From positions 1-15,737 of the forward strand of contig JBIOVR010000372.1 in assembly GCA_044867875.1 (NCBI GenBank): a stretch of DNA of 15,737 nucleotides, written 5' to 3'. Below the pieces are notes generated by a model. That model saw only the letters and a list, made by a program, of their open reading frames with translations, had not been told where the DNA came from and made no database searches. The DNA comes from VBAS01 sp044867875 (lineage in GTDB: Bacteria > Bacteroidota > Bacteroidia > Chitinophagales > Chitinophagaceae). The stretch's first letter is position 1. Each line of letters begins with the position of its first letter. Below are positions 14,582-15,737 of the stretch, in pieces. The position numbers were made by a program, and so were the translations under genes.

Positions 14582-14968
14582 TTATTCACCCATGAAATCA
14601 TCAATGTCACGTCTTTGTTTTTTTGTTGGTCGGCCAATTTTACTCTGCCTTTTGCCCGTATGGAAACTGGCGGCCTGGTATTGCAGTCTTTCGATTTCTT
14701 CAGCAGGAGTGATATCAACGTAATAATTAATCGCTTCAGCAAAAGCGACACGTTTGTATAATAATCCACTGACACGAATGCGCCATCGTTTTGCTTCGGT
14801 TTTTACTTCATATTCTTCACCAACATTAACATGTTTAGATGCTTTTGTTTGAACACCATTAAATTTCACCTTACCTGAGTCGCATGCATCAGATGCTTGT
14901 GTACGGGTTTTGAAAAGACGAATAGCCCAGAGGTATTTATCAAGACGGAGTTTTTCTTTTTCAGCCAT
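14582..14968 (-). CDS. hslR: S4-domain RNA-binding protein, Hsp15 (HslR)-like
   Basis: The 128-residue protein has an S4 RNA-binding domain at about 7-70: LRLDKYLWAIRLFKTRTQASDACDSGKVKFNGVQTKASKHVNVGE carries the usual RLDK...R...A...G.V.VNG...K.S..V..G pattern. A basic tail, IGRPTKKQRRDIDDF (111-125), follows. This is the layout of E. coli Hsp15, which binds stalled 50S subunits still carrying a nascent peptidyl-tRNA and helps recycle them after heat stress. It sits directly upstream of hsp20 on the same strand (112-bp gap), giving a pair of heat-shock-type genes, although co-regulation is not shown. The ATG at 14968 gives the family's typical start. Confidence 0.9.
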   Translation of the reverse strand: MAEKEKLRLDKYLWAIRLFKTRTQASDACDSGKVKFNGVQTKASKHVNVGEEYEVKTEAKRWRIRVSGLLYKRVAFAEAINYYVDITPAEEIERLQYQAASFHTGKRQSKIGRPTKKQRRDIDDFMGE

Positions 14969-14981
14969 TTTTCAAAATTAA

Positions 14982-15010
14982 AAAACCTCAACTGATGAAG
15001 ATGAGGTTTT
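14982..15010 (-). terminator. Rho-independent terminator after the M20 dipeptidase gene
   Basis: On the minus strand AAAACCTCA (15010-15002) pairs with TGAGGTTTT (14990-14982) around an 11-base loop, followed by TTAATTTTG. With the stem's own Us this makes a long U-rich tail. It lies 22 bp past the peptidase stop and just before the hslR start, so the two genes are likely separate transcription units. Confidence 0.85.
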
Positions 15011-15032
15011 ATTAAATGAATTGTATTCAAAA

Positions 15033-15737
15033 TTACATTTCTGCAAAATGCTTATGAAAATAGGGAATGGTTTCAATTCCTTTATAATAATTGTCAAGAT
15101 TGAACTTCTCATTCGGGCTATGTAAATTATCACTATCTAATCCGAAGCCCATGAACACAATTTTAATTCCCAGCTCTTTTTCAAATAATGCACAGATAGG
15201 AATACTACCGCCACCACGAACAGGGATCGGGTCCTTTCCAAAGGTATCTTTTATCGCTGCTGCTGCTGCTTTATAAGCTTTACTATCAATTGGAGTCATG
15301 TAAGGTTCACCACCATGATGAGGCTTTGCTTCAACAGTTACATTAGCAGGAGCAATTTTTTTCAAATGATTGATAAGAACTTCAGTCATCTTATCACTGT
15401 TCTGATTGGGAACAAGTCTTGCAGAAATTTTTGCAAAGGCTTTCGACGGTAAAACGGTTTTAGAACCTTCACCAATATAACCGCCCCAAATACCATTTAA
15501 TTCTATTGTTGGACGAATACCTGTTCTTTCATTTGTAGTAAATCCTTTGTCACCCCACAGTTCTTTTACACCCAGGTCTTCTTTGTATTCTTTTTCATCA
15601 TAAGGAGCTGCAGCCATTTTTTTTCTTTCTTCGGTTGTTGCTACAACTACATCATCATAAAAGCCCGGAATAGTGATATGATTGTTTTCATCGTGCAATG
15701 AAGCGATCATCTTTGCCAAAATGGTAATTGGATTTGC
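15033..15737 (-). CDS. M20 family dipeptidase, C-terminal part (cut by right edge)
   Basis: The frame is open to base 15737, so the N-terminal part with most of the zinc ligands is outside the window; 234 residues are present. M20 dipeptidases use two zinc ions to hydrolyse small peptides. Visible family features are the start of the dimerisation segment (ANPITILAKMIASLHDENNHITIPGFYDDV), the dimerisation (lid) domain with NGIWGGYIGEGSKTVLPSKAFAKISARLVPNQ, the VRGGGSIPICALFEKELGI segment, and FMGFGLDSDNLHSPNEKFNLDNYYKG, which carries the C-terminal His metal ligand. The carnosinase-like 'IPGFYDDV' and 'RGGGSIPI' blocks favour a dipeptidase over acetylornithine or succinyl-diaminopimelate deacylases. 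A TTG at 15717-15719 is not a credible start because homology continues upstream of it. Confidence 0.9.
   Translation of the reverse strand, partial: ANPITILAKMIASLHDENNHITIPGFYDDVVVATTEERKKMAAAPYDEKEYKEDLGVKELWGDKGFTTNERTGIRPTIELNGIWGGYIGEGSKTVLPSKAFAKISARLVPNQNSDKMTEVLINHLKKIAPANVTVEAKPHHGGEPYMTPIDSKAYKAAAAAIKDTFGKDPIPVRGGGSIPICALFEKELGIKIVFMGFGLDSDNLHSPNEKFNLDNYYKGIETIPYFHKHFAEM

Overview
The window looks like a chromosomal segment of a Bacteroidota bacterium, probably of the Chitinophagaceae or a near relative (family-level placement is inference). The support is the low GC content, the lack of strong Shine-Dalgarno sequences, a TAnnTTTG-type -7 promoter element, a propeller-type sensor histidine kinase, a secreted Asp-box/sortilin-like propeller protein, a GH109-type oxidoreductase-fold enzyme with a Tat signal, and the tRNA methyltransferase TrmD in its bacteroidete-like form. 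I see no tRNA, rRNA, CRISPR array, IS element or phage gene.

Layout: 1-725 (minus) is the N-terminal part of adenine deaminase, running off the left edge. It carries an 18-bp palindrome inside the reading frame. Divergent from it, 775-3930 (plus) encodes a large exported ten-Asp-box propeller protein. It converges, with only a 10-bp gap, on a clostripain-family (C11) cysteine peptidase without a signal peptide (3941-5467, minus). From 5530, a propeller/Y_Y_Y sensor kinase and a LuxR/NarL-type response regulator form a translationally overlapping two-component pair (5530-9194). Next comes a two-gene unit (9366-10617) in which the DUF4331 family is split: an exported N-terminal half, then a lipoprotein carrying the C-terminal half. 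A 16-bp perfect hairpin terminator, preceded by a degenerate 8-bp repeat, closes it.

From 10691 to the right edge the annotated genes are on the minus strand, apart from one tentative 23-codon ORF. They are a Tat-exported GH109-like protein, an exported intradiol-dioxygenase-fold protein, a 357-bp gap holding a promoter-like element and the tiny plus-strand membrane ORF, trmD, an Hsp20 small heat-shock protein, an Hsp15-like S4 RNA-binding protein, and the C-terminal part of an M20 family dipeptidase cut by the right edge. Terminator hairpins lie downstream of hsp20 and of the peptidase gene.

The genes mix housekeeping functions (adenine salvage, tRNA m1G37, heat-shock proteins, dipeptide hydrolysis) with exported proteins of uncertain function. 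I do not see a convincing new multi-gene system. The items most worth a second look are the split DUF4331 pair, the in-frame palindrome in the adenine deaminase gene, the cytosolic-looking C11 peptidase with an enlarged His-Cys spacing, and the 12887-13243 gap.
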